The notes under the pieces: model-generated
Database searches by the model: none
Told to the model about the DNA's origin: nothing
Seen by the model: the letters and a program-made list of their open reading frames with translations, nothing else
Assembly (NCBI GenBank): GCA_034769895.1
Contig: CM068370.1
Span: forward strand, 46,552,344-46,616,343
Length of the DNA: 64,000 nucleotides
From: Magicicada septendecula
Lineage: Eukaryota > Arthropoda > Insecta > Hemiptera > Cicadidae
Reading direction: 5' to 3'
In this document: piece after piece, positions 36,537 to 46,960 of the stretch
Numbering within the stretch: the stretch's first letter is position 1
Layout: every line of letters begins with the position of its first letter
Program-made: the position numbers and the translations under genes

Positions 36537-37315
36537 TGTAACGTGACGAATTTGGAGGGATTTTGATTTTATTAAATTTTTGGGGTTTTTAAAAAATATT
36601 CATAAATATAATTTCCATCTGTGACCAGTCCACGTGTTGAATTAAAACAGTGCGCTAACAAAGGAACAGTACGCAGTATCAGTTGTGTGATCATTACAAA
36701 AGAATGCACCAGGGCATCAATTCTAAGAACTTTACGGGTGTGTGGCAGTGCGCCCGAACACACCACACAAGCCGGTGCGCAGACCGACGCGGAATTTTAA
36801 AACTAAAAAATGGCTTAGAGAAGAATCTCTGTTCGCTTCCTTGACCATGCTGGAGGATGTGAGTCTAAGCCCAACCTTTTTTGTGACGTCAACCAGTGCT
36901 GACCAAATGTCGTCCACGACAAACACACAAAAAACTACGTGTGTTGAATGGGACACAACAGTGACAATTAAATAGCAGGCATTGTTTTCCACCTTGAGAG
37001 ACGCAATCTAGTTGGCAGTGAGCATAGAGACGCTCTTGGCAGTTCGCTTACAGACGCAGATAGTGACGCGTGGGCCCGGTCGGCTGAACTTTATAAAATG
37101 TGAACAACTCAATATAATACCGCTTTCATACCGACCGGGACCCAAGGAATTAATGGACTGTCCAAATTTATAATGAGTGTAGTGAAGTGTTCAATAGACA
37201 TGTTAATTAGGCATTGAATCGGTGAACAAAACACGTGTCCGGCCGGAGTCTCGGTAGTGAACAGTTAGCTCGAAAATGATTTTTGTAAATAAAAATAAGG
37301 GGTAAGGTTTTAATA

Positions 37316-37359
<44 letters not shown>

Positions 37360-37566
37360 AGGCAGACTGGGCAGTCTGATGTCTGTACGTTAAATTAAGG
37401 TAAGATACTAGTGTAAGGTCAAAGTAGTACTTGTAGTGATGGAATGAATAACACAACAAGAAATTATTATGCTGTATTTATGTTTTCTAATTTTGAGTAA
37501 AGATCTAACAGAGTTGCTAAAAGTTAAAAAATAAAATGCATTAATTCTCTTCAAAAATGAGTTAAG
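36537..37566 (+). repeat. LTR2 of the family A locus
   Basis: Begins TGTAACGTGACG right after the polypurine tract. Nearly identical to LTR1 apart from a few substitutions and a longer (GT)n run, and shortened in the same way as LTR1. Confidence 0.88.
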
Positions 37567-37579
37567 TTGTTTTCCTTTT

Positions 37580-37969
37580 TTGTATAAGTTAATACCCTCT
37601 GTGTGGAATGATATTAAAAGTATGAGATGGTGTTATGATGAGAGAGAGTTAGATAGAGAATTGTGTATTGATAAAGAGACAGAATTGTATAAATTAAAGA
37701 GAGCTTATGATGAGTTGAAAGAAATGTTAGAAGTGCGTTTGAACAATAATGATTTAATTTATGATGAAAAAACAACTGACCCAATATTGAATATAATTAC
37801 TAACGGAGACTGGACAGAAATAAACAATGTTGACTTGGTTCATGATTATTGTGATAAAACGAATGAATTTGATTTTTATGGTTATGACACACAAGATAGC
37901 CATATGTGTGTAACTGAAATCGAAAATTGTTATTTGAAACAAAGATTAATTTTTGACAATGGAGGTTAA
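37580..37969 (+). mobile_element. Family A gag-like coding remnant, tandem unit 2
   Basis: Same 129-codon frame as at 33194-33583, with an identical predicted product. This shows how recent the tandem duplication is. Confidence 0.6.
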
Positions 37970-40923
37970 ACTATAAAACAATCAATGGACAATTTTAAAT
38001 ATTTTATTTTACGGTGCAGACCTCGCAACCTTGGACATTGAAGTGTGATATAACTGAGTAATCAATGATGAAGATTTGTAAATAAATGTTTAGTGAATTT
38101 AATTGTATGTATTGTAAAATGTTAGGTAAACAATGTGTATGTAGGTAATTGTCGTAATAATAATATTAATATTTTGCAACCTAAATAAATAACAAAATTA
38201 ATTTTGAAGACAGTAATTGGCGAATTGTAATTGTTTTGATAGCAATGGAACTTGTATTTTCAATAATTAATTTAATTAAGATAATTTGAAATGTTTGAAC
38301 ATTTTTGATTGAAATTTAAATGTTGTGTAATTGAGTTTTCTAATGGATTTAAATTGTTTTATGAGAGTTGAATTTGATAATTAATTAATAAATAAATGAT
38401 AAATTGTTTTGTATGAAATAACACTGTGATTAAATGTTTCAGAGGTTACGTGGAGATATTGGTGTGTATGGTGTGTATATATTTTGTGTTTATGTCAGTA
38501 GGTGAATTATGTACTGTAAGTATAAATTTGATAATACCAATGAAATATAATAAAGTGTTTACAGATGTGAAAAGAATTTTAACTTCAATAATGAAAATAA
38601 TTTGAGATAATTGTTTTAAATAGAAACGATAATTAAAAAACAATAGTGTGTGTGGATGGGGGGTTGCTCATGTGAGCAACAAATTTAAATTTCGTAACGT
38701 AAAATGATAACTCACTTTTGCTCTAATTAAATGCTTGTATTATGATTTGATAAATAGGTGTGCATATGTTTATTATACTATGTTTATTCTGTCTCATAAA
38801 TGTTTTATTTTATTGTGTTAGGAATGTAGGGATTAAAGGAATATGTAAGCTATATAATTTTGAAATGTGTTTATAACAAAGTAAATACCTAGACCGACCG
38901 GCAGGCGGTTTACATAATGGTACCAGAGTCAGAGAAGGGGGAAACAATGATGTGTAGTATGTTAGATATAAGGATTGATAAAAATATGTATTTCATGTAA
39001 TTTCTATAATTTTGAAATGTGTTTGTAGTAAGGTCATCCACCTTGCTAAGAAAGTCAGCTGATCCGCTGTAAAATGTCACTTATTAATGTTTGCCAATTT
39101 CCAAGGTAATTAATGTTCAATATGATGTTAATGTGATAAAAGATTTTATTTGAATGATAGACTGAATTGATATATTTAAGAATTTTAAATGATTTGTGAA
39201 AGATAGTAAAAGATAGATTTTGGGTGATCAATATTTTGTTGGGACATGTATATCAGTCCAAGTTGAAGTTAAAGTGGTGATAGAGATGAAAATGTTGTTA
39301 TGAATTAATGTTATGTAGAATTTGAGAAGTATTGATGTTGACACAGTAGATATGGGGAATATATGTAGAGCAATGATTGATATTTATAAATGATGAAGTT
39401 ATTTTGTAGTTGAAGTGAGGTAATGAGAATGGTGATTTGGGGATGGTAATTTTGTAAGAGGGGATAGTGTAGTGTAGGAGTCCGCAACAAAAAGGTTGTG
39501 ACGGGAAGGGACCGATTGGCGGGAAGGGGTTGCCTTAGGTAGAATCCAGGGACCAGATTAAGGGAATGAGCTTTTGGGGGGGGGACACATATCCTAAGTA
39601 CAGAGGGTTAGAGAGTATTTTTTTATATATCGAGAGAATGATGCGAATTGAGTTTAGTAGTAAGTTGGGTCTAGAGATTGTTTGATAGATATTTTGATAA
39701 AGATGGGTGTCATGATAGTTAAAGTTGTTAGTGGTATTAGAGTCAGAGAGGTAAAGATTATATATGTATAAATGCCAAGTGGCAAAGCAAGACATTATGA
39801 GTAATTAAATCACCCAAACTAATGGAGATTAAGAATAGTAAAGAAAAGAGAGTTATAATAACAGTATAAATTTTGATTGAAACAAGTGACAATTTTAATA
39901 AAATTTGAAAATGTAAAGTTATAAAGTGTTTATTTTGAGTAATTTAAATATTAATTTTATTCTTGATCATAATAATATTGTGTTATTTTAAATGTTTTAT
40001 TTTATTGTATTGTTGTGTTTAAAGATAGAAGTTTAAAGATGTTCAATGTATTTTCAGATGTAACTTGTGTATAACTTATGTAGGTCAAGGTTCTTGACTT
40101 GACCCAGTTTGATCAGCTGATGGGTGATGTTCTATACTAGACCCGTTTTGGCAAGGAAGTAATGTCGATTTTGCTTTTAATTAATTTGAATAATTTTAAA
40201 TAATTTCAATATTGAGAAAAAATTATTTTAATAAGTTTAAATTTTTTGAATTTCTTGAAAAAAAAATTTTAGGATTTTTGCCTGCCATCCAATTGATGTT
40301 TTGAACTCTGATTATATTATTATTTGTGTGTATTAATAGTGTTTTTATTGAATTGTATTGTTTAGAATATAGGTATAATCACATGTTAGGATAAGGATGT
40401 TCATGTTTTTAATAAATGTTCAACTTGTTTATTTTCTAATGATAAAAAATAATGAAGAGAAGTATTCAGTTTAGATAAAAGATTTGTATTTTGATTTTGA
40501 AACTTGGTTTCAATGTAAAGAAAATTCCTAAATGTAACAAGATTTGATGGGATGTAGTTATAAGTGTGTGTGCGAGCCCAGTAACTGCTAAAGGCAGCCC
40601 AGTGTGCATGAGAAGGGGGAACATATCGGTTGAGGATCTGGCCTGATATAAAGCCAGGGATTTGGATTTTGGGGCTACATGTTAGAAGGTGAGGTGCGCT
40701 GTGGTGCGTATCTGTTCGATTTTACGGTGTTGGGATCTCGCACAGAGAAGTCCAGTGATCTTGTTCAGATGCGGCCATAGTCGCCGAGCCAGGGGGGTTG
40801 TTTACCCATGAAGTATAAGAGCTAAAGGGGGTTGTTGGCACCAGTTCCTCACCGGTCCTCTTAGGGGTTTTAGCAATGAGATTTCTTCTGTTTCGGCAGA
40901 AGATATCTCATTGGGGGGGGTAT
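37970..40923 (+). other. Family A 3' noncoding region, unit 2
   Basis: Near-identical to 33584-36536, with only scattered single-base and G-run differences over about 2.95 kb by eye. It contains the same set of conserved hairpins (38663-38680, about 40083-40120, 40874-40913) and ends in a polypurine tract before LTR3. Confidence 0.75.
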
Positions 40924-42090
40924 TGTAACGTGACGAATTTGGAGGGATTTTGATTTTATTAAATTTTTGGGGTTTTTAAAAAATATTCATAAATATAATT
41001 TCCATCTGTGACCAGTCCACGTGTTGAATTAAAACAGTGCGCTAACAAAGGAACAGTACGCAGTATCAGTTGTGTGATCATTACAAAAGAATGCACCAGG
41101 GCATCAATTCTAAGAACTTTACGGGTGTGTGGCAGTGCGCCCGAACACACCACACAAGCCGGTGCGCAGACCGACGCGGAATTTTAAAACTAAAAAATGG
41201 CTTAGAGAAGAATCTCTGTTCGCTTCCTTGACCATGCTGGAGGATGTGAGTCTAAGCCCAACCTTTTTTGTGACGTCAACCAGTGCTGACCAAATGTCGT
41301 CCACGACAAACACACAAAAAACTACGTGTGTTGAATGGGACACAACAGTGACAATTAAATAGCAGGCATTGTTTTCCACCTTGAGAGACGCAATCTAGTT
41401 GGCAGTGAGCATAGAGACGCTCTTGGCAGTTCGCTTACAGACGCAGATAGTGACGCGTGGGCCCGGTCGGCTGAACTTTATAAAATGTGAACAACTCAAT
41501 ATAATACCGCTTTCATACCGACCGGGACCCAAGGAATTAATGGACTGTCCAAATTTATAACGAGTGTAGTGAAGTGTTCAATAGACATGTTAATTAGGCA
41601 TTGAATCGGTGAACAAAACACGTGTCCGGCCGGAGTCTCGGTAGTGAACAGTTAGATCGAAAATGATTTTTGTAAATAAAAATAAGGGGTAAGGTTTTAA
41701 TATAGTGTGTGTGTGTGTGTGTGTGTGTGTGAGAGTGAAAAGGCAGACTGGGCAGTCTGATGTCTGTACGTTAAATTAAGGTAAGATACTAGTGTAAGGT
41801 CAAAGTAGTACTTGTAGTGATGGAATGAATAACACAACAAGAAATTATTATGCTGTATTTATGTTTTCTAATTTTGAGTAAAGATCTAACAGAGTTGCTA
41901 AAAGTTAAAAAATAAAATGCATTAATTCTCTTCAAAAATGAGTTACCCAAATGATTTAACTAACCTTTAAACCATACCTGCATCTTACGTTCGTGCGACC
42001 GGATCTTGGACCCAGAAAATGTTTTTTTTTAACAGGTAGGTGGAAATAAAATATGTATTTGTATTTATGATAGATAAAAGTAATTTCACA
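40924..42090 (+). repeat. LTR3 of the family A locus (complete, 1167 bp)
   Basis: Starts TGTAACGTGACG and ends AATTTCACA. The 5' half agrees with LTR2 where LTR1 and LTR4 differ (GGGCATCAATT, GAATTTTAAAAC). The 3' half agrees with LTR4 where LTR1 and LTR2 differ (ATAACGAGTG near 41560, GTTAGATCG near 41655). This makes it a mosaic of two LTR types. A primer-binding site follows directly. Confidence 0.9.
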
Positions 42091-42092
42091 GG

Positions 42093-42110
42093 TGGCGCAG
42101 CCGAAAGGGA
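42093..42110 (+). promoter_or_regulatory. Primer-binding site, family A
   Basis: TGGCGCAGCCGAAAGGGA starts two bases after the end of LTR3. The first eleven bases are what would pair with the 3' end of a serine tRNA of the GCAGYCG...CGRCUGCGCCA type (family knowledge). The exact tRNA was not checked. Confidence 0.7.
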
Positions 42111-42268
42111 CGTTTTTATAAATTAAAAAAAATTTAATGTAAAAACCGCACCTACAAATAAGATGCAAGCGTGGTTTTAAGGTTGGAATAATAAAATAAA
42201 AGTGCATCATTTACACAAAATTGGTTATATTATATTTACGCACATATATCAATTATAAAGAATAAGAG

Positions 42269-42707
42269 ATGGCAGGAAATAATGAAAGTGAGATTAATGA
42301 AATTATTAATATAGAAATTTGTAATGAATCAAGTAGTATGAGTGATTTTGAAATCCACTCGACTCCAAACGGGAGTCGGGAGAATAAAATAAAAAATAAT
42401 TCAGATGAAACAGATGTTACGGAGGATTCAGTGGTGCAGATAACTCCGACCTCAACAAAATGTAATAAATTAGATGATGATATAATGAGTATATTAAGAA
42501 CCATATCAATGGACATTCATGAACAGAAAAACGAAATCAAAGAAATTAAAAGTAGTTTTGACAGACAAAGTAGTGATTTTAGTGAGAAATTAGATGTACA
42601 AAATAACAAGTTTAACGAATTAAATAAATGTTGTGACACTAATGATGCTAAGTTTGACGTATTAACTAATTCACTGTGTAGTATTGAAAGTAAATTAAAT
42701 GAAATAT
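42269..42707 (+). mobile_element. Family A gag-like N-terminal region, interrupted by element B
   Basis: The frame opens with MAGNNESEINEI. It encodes an acidic, Asn/Ser-rich stretch and then a heptad-like helix from about codon 85 (MDIHEQKNEIKEIKSSF, then FSEKLDVQNNKFNELN), which predicts a coiled coil. Gag proteins of insect Ty3/mdg4-like elements often start this way. Element B lies immediately downstream, between the two ATAT target copies. Fossil remnant; no zinc knuckle seen. Confidence 0.6.
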
Positions 42708-44038
42708 TGTAGCGGGTCAAATTTTGGGTGTTTTATTTTAACCGTTTGGGGCATATATTTATATTTTTATTTATTTCGTTTTTGGGCGGATTGTCATTGT
42801 GCAACGTATTTGTCCGTATAACAGACCAGTGTTGAGAAACAGTTGGAAACAAAGCGAAACGCAATCAGTGGTGTAACACGGCTGAAGAATTCACCTCCAC
42901 CAAAATTCTAAGAACTTTGCAAGTGTGTCGACGCACAGGCGCGAATACCCACGCAAGCGCGTTCAAAAGGACGCTTTAACAAAAAACCAAGATGGCTAGA
43001 GAGACTAATATTTGTCGTCTTCTTCAAGATCCCCCGGAAATGCTGTTTTAAGTCCGGCCCACTTAAATGACATCAGCAGAGCAGAAGCCAATATTGTCCT
43101 CTGGTCACACACAGATATCAGCTCTATGCCACGCATAAAATGGTTACACAGCAGCAAAGCATGAGCGACGACGAAAACATTGTGGCGGTAGAGAACCAGT
43201 TTCCATCCAGGAACAGGTACATGTACCTGTTACGTTCTAGGTGACAGTCGACAGTAGTCAGAGACGCCAAGCGGTCAACGAGATACAGAGTTCCGCTACA
43301 GACGTATATATTTTGTTTCGGACCCGGTTGGTCAAGTTTCCGGAAGATGTAATTAATTCAGGAAGACCGACCGGGACCCGAGGAATTGAACGGTGTTACA
43401 AACAGTGCAGTGCAGTGACGATTCGAGAGCAGCTAATAACATAAAATGTGACCGTAACGAAAGCACGTGCTCGGCCGGCCTCGCGCATATCAAACTAATG
43501 CAAAACGAAACCGTGATCCTTAAAGAATAACTATTTTTTTCTTTTCTAATTTTTTATAACATTTGAAAAAGGGTTTGTATGGGGTGTGATCGAGTGAATG
43601 AGCAGAGCTGGGCTACTTTGTGAGTAAAAAGTATATAGTTAATATAAGAATAATGTAACCAACTTAGTTTATGTTTTCTTTCCTTTGGGGTTTTTGGATT
43701 AAGGATGTCCGTGCTTAGTAAGTAAAGCATTCATGTAATCACTAAAATGTGTTAGTCTAAGTTATTTCGTCATTGCCACTTTCTCATTTCTGTGTTGCGA
43801 AATTCGTCTAACGGACCGGAATCTTCTGAGTTATTAATTGGGTGGGTCAGATTGCAAAATTGTCCGTTTTATTAAGGTGGAGTGTAAAGGTTTTCGATAT
43901 TTTATCCTATAAAAAATAATCGTGGCGACCTTGGTCTTCTGGTGAAATTTGGATATGGTAAGTAATTGATGGCGTACAGGTAAGTTCTGGCAGTGGATCT
44001 TATTTATTTTATATTTCGGCCTATTTTTTAACGTCACA
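42708..44038 (+). repeat. Element B 5' LTR
   Basis: 1331 bp, TG to CA. It shares ATTCTAAGAACTTTGCAAGTGTG-like and GACCGACCGGGACCC-like words with the family A LTR. A perfect 20-bp palindrome is centred in 43212-43231. The sequence right after the LTR (TGGCTCTCGCTGCCAGGA, from 44040) is in the position of the primer site, but I cannot name the tRNA. Confidence 0.92.
43212..43231. promoter_or_regulatory. Perfect 20-bp palindrome in LTR B
   Basis: AACAGGTACATGTACCTGTT reads the same on both strands. The second LTR has it at 49806-49825. It could be a dyad protein site or an RNA hairpin; no function is known. It is absent from the family A LTR. Confidence 0.6.
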
Positions 44039-44263
44039 CTGGCTCTCGCTGCCAGGATTCTCGTTTAATTATAATTTTATACGAGATAGACCTATTTTAA
44101 TACACAGAAAATAGGATGTGGTAATGACGAATGTATAAAAATTTTATCGTACATAATAGGTTAGGTTTATGTTATTGTGATTCACAATGTGTTAGGTGTG
44201 AGTAGAGAAAAAGAGTAATTTTATATATAAAAGTGTTATACAAACGAACTTTCAAAAAAAAAA

Positions 44264-45673
44264 ATGTCAATCATACAAAGTAATGATAGTGATTTTGCAT
44301 GGGACGAGTGGGAGAGTGAATTTCGAGGTGTTGTGGGTGAGATGACAGACGAGGAATGGGGTAATTTAGACAATAGATTAACCCGAATGGAAGAACAAGA
44401 AGAAGGAATATTCGCAGAAATTAATAAACATAGTGAGATGACCAATGATACAGGTAAGATAGTTGGAGAGACAGTGGTAGAGAATAAGACAGAGAATAGG
44501 TCTAGTGATAATGATGAGAGCGTGAGGGTGGTAAATAAAGGTAGAGAGATAGACCAAGTTAACAAAAATAAAGTCGATCAGGTGACAGACAATGAGGTAA
44601 GTAACAATGAAATGAGTGAATCTGATTATAAGACACAGATGATGAATATGATGATTATGATGTGTAACAAGTTTAATGATAATATGAATAAACATTTTGA
44701 TAATATGAATAAACGTTTTGACGAAAGGGACAAAATGTTAGATGAATGGTCGCGGGAACTAGAGACAGACCGATATAAAGGGAGTACAGAAGTTGAGTTA
44801 ACACAGGTAAGTGGTAATAATGTCTTTGATAATAGCGAAGAAATAATTAACAAGGTAGGTTACAGTTGTAAAAATGAATTAATACATAATAGTGATAAAA
44901 TAGTTGAAAATGAGCTATTTAAGAATGATGTGGTGAAAACAAATAGTGATGATGAAGTTTGTGGTGAAGTAGAATTTAATAACAAAATGTTAGCGAGTGT
45001 TGATGAAATTGGGAGAGAGTGTGATGAAAGGTTAGGGTGTCAAAGGGCAAATTTTCCCCGTGATATAAGTGGAGTAAGGACTCCGCTAGTAATGATTTTT
45101 GAGGACAGAGTTTCCTCCGGTAATTATGTGGAAGACAAGGTGTCTTCAAGCAGTCCCCTAATTTTTTGTAAACCTGGAAAAGCCAGGAAGTGGTATAGTA
45201 AGTTTGTTGTGCCCTTTGCATGGAGTGAAGTAGGTCAGTGGTGTGGTGACAGGTATTGTGATGAAAGTGATTATGAGAGAGAGAAAGAGTTAGAGTGGTT
45301 CAAAATAAATAGAGGTTATGTAGAGCTGATAGAGAAGATGGATATAAAAAGAGTTATGATAAATAATGTAGACATACCTTGTGTAGTAGTAGACAATGAT
45401 TATATTGATGATAAATATGTACCTGTAGGAAGAATTAGTGTACTTGTAGTGGAGGAATATGATGAGAAAATAAATTACCTGGGTGTAACAACAAATATTC
45501 ACGGAGGCGGGATAAAAACAAATAATAGTGACAAGTCTTATGAGATAATAAAAGGGAAAATGAATGACATAGAGGTAATGGTCTATGATAAAAATAATAA
45601 TAATAAACTGGATGTAAATAAAAATCATTTAGTATACAAATATGTGAGGTATATTTTTGACGATGGTGGCTAA
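44264..45673 (+). CDS. Gag-like protein of element B (469 aa)
   Basis: Single uninterrupted frame with the ATG at 44264 in an A-rich context. The N-terminal 60 residues are acidic, with two Trp-containing acidic words (WDEWESEF, EEWGNLDNRL). A central Met/Asn-rich heptad segment (about residues 128-165, with MNKHFDNMNKRFDERDKML) predicts a coiled coil. The C-terminal 200 residues contain QRANFP, WYSKFVVPFAWSEVGQWCG and a basic/acidic helix. They align by eye with the family A product (QRVNFP, LYKLIPSVWNDI, then DERELDRE), and both end IFD.GG. There is no zinc knuckle and no protease motif. The role as a particle protein is inferred from its place in the element. Very low C content, like the rest of the element. 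Confidence 0.75.
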   Translation: MSIIQSNDSDFAWDEWESEFRGVVGEMTDEEWGNLDNRLTRMEEQEEGIFAEINKHSEMTNDTGKIVGETVVENKTENRSSDNDESVRVVNKGREIDQVNKNKVDQVTDNEVSNNEMSESDYKTQMMNMMIMMCNKFNDNMNKHFDNMNKRFDERDKMLDEWSRELETDRYKGSTEVELTQVSGNNVFDNSEEIINKVGYSCKNELIHNSDKIVENELFKNDVVKTNSDDEVCGEVEFNNKMLASVDEIGRECDERLGCQRANFPRDISGVRTPLVMIFEDRVSSGNYVEDKVSSSSPLIFCKPGKARKWYSKFVVPFAWSEVGQWCGDRYCDESDYEREKELEWFKINRGYVELIEKMDIKRVMINNVDIPCVVVDNDYIDDKYVPVGRISVLVVEEYDEKINYLGVTTNIHGGGIKTNNSDKSYEIIKGKMNDIEVMVYDKNNNNKLDVNKNHLVYKYVRYIFDDGG

Positions 45674-46629
45674 AATAGAAAACAGTAAAAGACAGTTCAA
45701 TATTTTGTTTTAAGCTATTTGACTTGGCTGATTTGGAAATTGAGATGTGATAACTGAGTAAATACTGAAGTAAATTTGTAAATAAATATGTAGCAAAGCC
45801 AATGGTATGTGTTGTGGTTAAGTGAGCAGTGTATGTAGGTAATTAATTGTTGTAAGAATAATATTGAAATATTTGCAATTTAAATAAATAAACCAAATTA
45901 ATTTTGAAAACAAGTAATCAGAGAATTATAATTGTTTGGATGGTAATGAATTCTATATTGTTAATAATTAATTTAATTAAACAATTTAATACATGTTAAA
46001 TATTTTGTTTGACTATTTCAATATTGTATAATTAACTTTTTAAGGAATTTAAATCATTTTGATAATAGATGGCTGAATTATTTGAGGTGAACTAATATGT
46101 TGTGAAATGTTTCAGTGGTGAGGTGAGAGTATTGTGGTATGTTGTATATGTTTTGAGAAATGGGCTGTAAGTATTGAAATTTTACAATATGATATGTTAA
46201 TTCAGTAATGAAATATTCTGAAATAATTGCGCTAAATAAAAATGATGGTTAAAAATATATGTTAATAATAAATTTAGAATTTTTGAAAATCTGATTACAA
46301 CACAGGATAAATTCATCATGATGATAAATAGAAAGAGTTAATGAAAAATTTTAAATAATAATGTTTATAAATTTTTATATAAATTATTTAAAAGAGAATT
46401 GTTTGTTTGACGTATGCTAATAATCCAGGTTTATTGCTATTTGTGTAGTGTGTTATGTGATGGATTATAACAGTGTAGTGTGGAACTGCTATGGTGGAAG
46501 GTTGTAGATTTTGTATTAATTATTTTATGTTAATAATGGTTAAGTTTCCATATAAAGTGGGTTAAAACCCCACCTCAATCAATATTGTCATTTAAATTGT
46601 AATTTAATATTACGAAAGATATTTTACTT

Positions 46630-46960
46630 GTGATTCCCCAAATTTTCGGGCGGTCACGGCCTCACCGAACCCTGACCGTGGAATTGGTTTAGCTTTAACA
46701 GCTATGGTTGGGGCACATTACGATTACGCGCTGACCATAACCGGCCATAGCTGTTATCGTTGTAAAGGTGTATTTTGAAATTGATGGGGGGTAGTAAAAA
46801 GGGGAATCACCAAACTATGGAACAGCGGCTGCCAGGTGGTAGATCCGTTTAAGGGTGCATGATTATTAACGAGAACATTATGATGTTCACCAATTTAAAC
46901 TTAACAGCGGAAGCAGAGACACGGAGAGGTAAAACCCTGCTCCAAAATATACCGTCTCTG
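46630..46960 (+). ncRNA. Structured RNA island in element B
   Basis: Nested and serial stems: an outer 10-bp perfect stem GTGATTCCCC/GGGGAATCAC (46630-46639 with 46801-46810). Inside it are CGGTCA/TGACCG (46651-46656 with 46673-46678) and the 12-bp TAACAGCTATGG/CCATAGCTGTTA (46696-46707 with 46745-46756), extended by GGTT/AACC. Downstream are GAACAT/ATGTTC (46873-46878 with 46883-46888) and CAGAGACACGG/CCGTCTCTG with a bulge (46914-46924 with 46952-46960). The island has no counterpart at the matching place in family A. Function unknown; a packaging or dimerisation signal, or a captured RNA, are possible. Confidence 0.5.
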
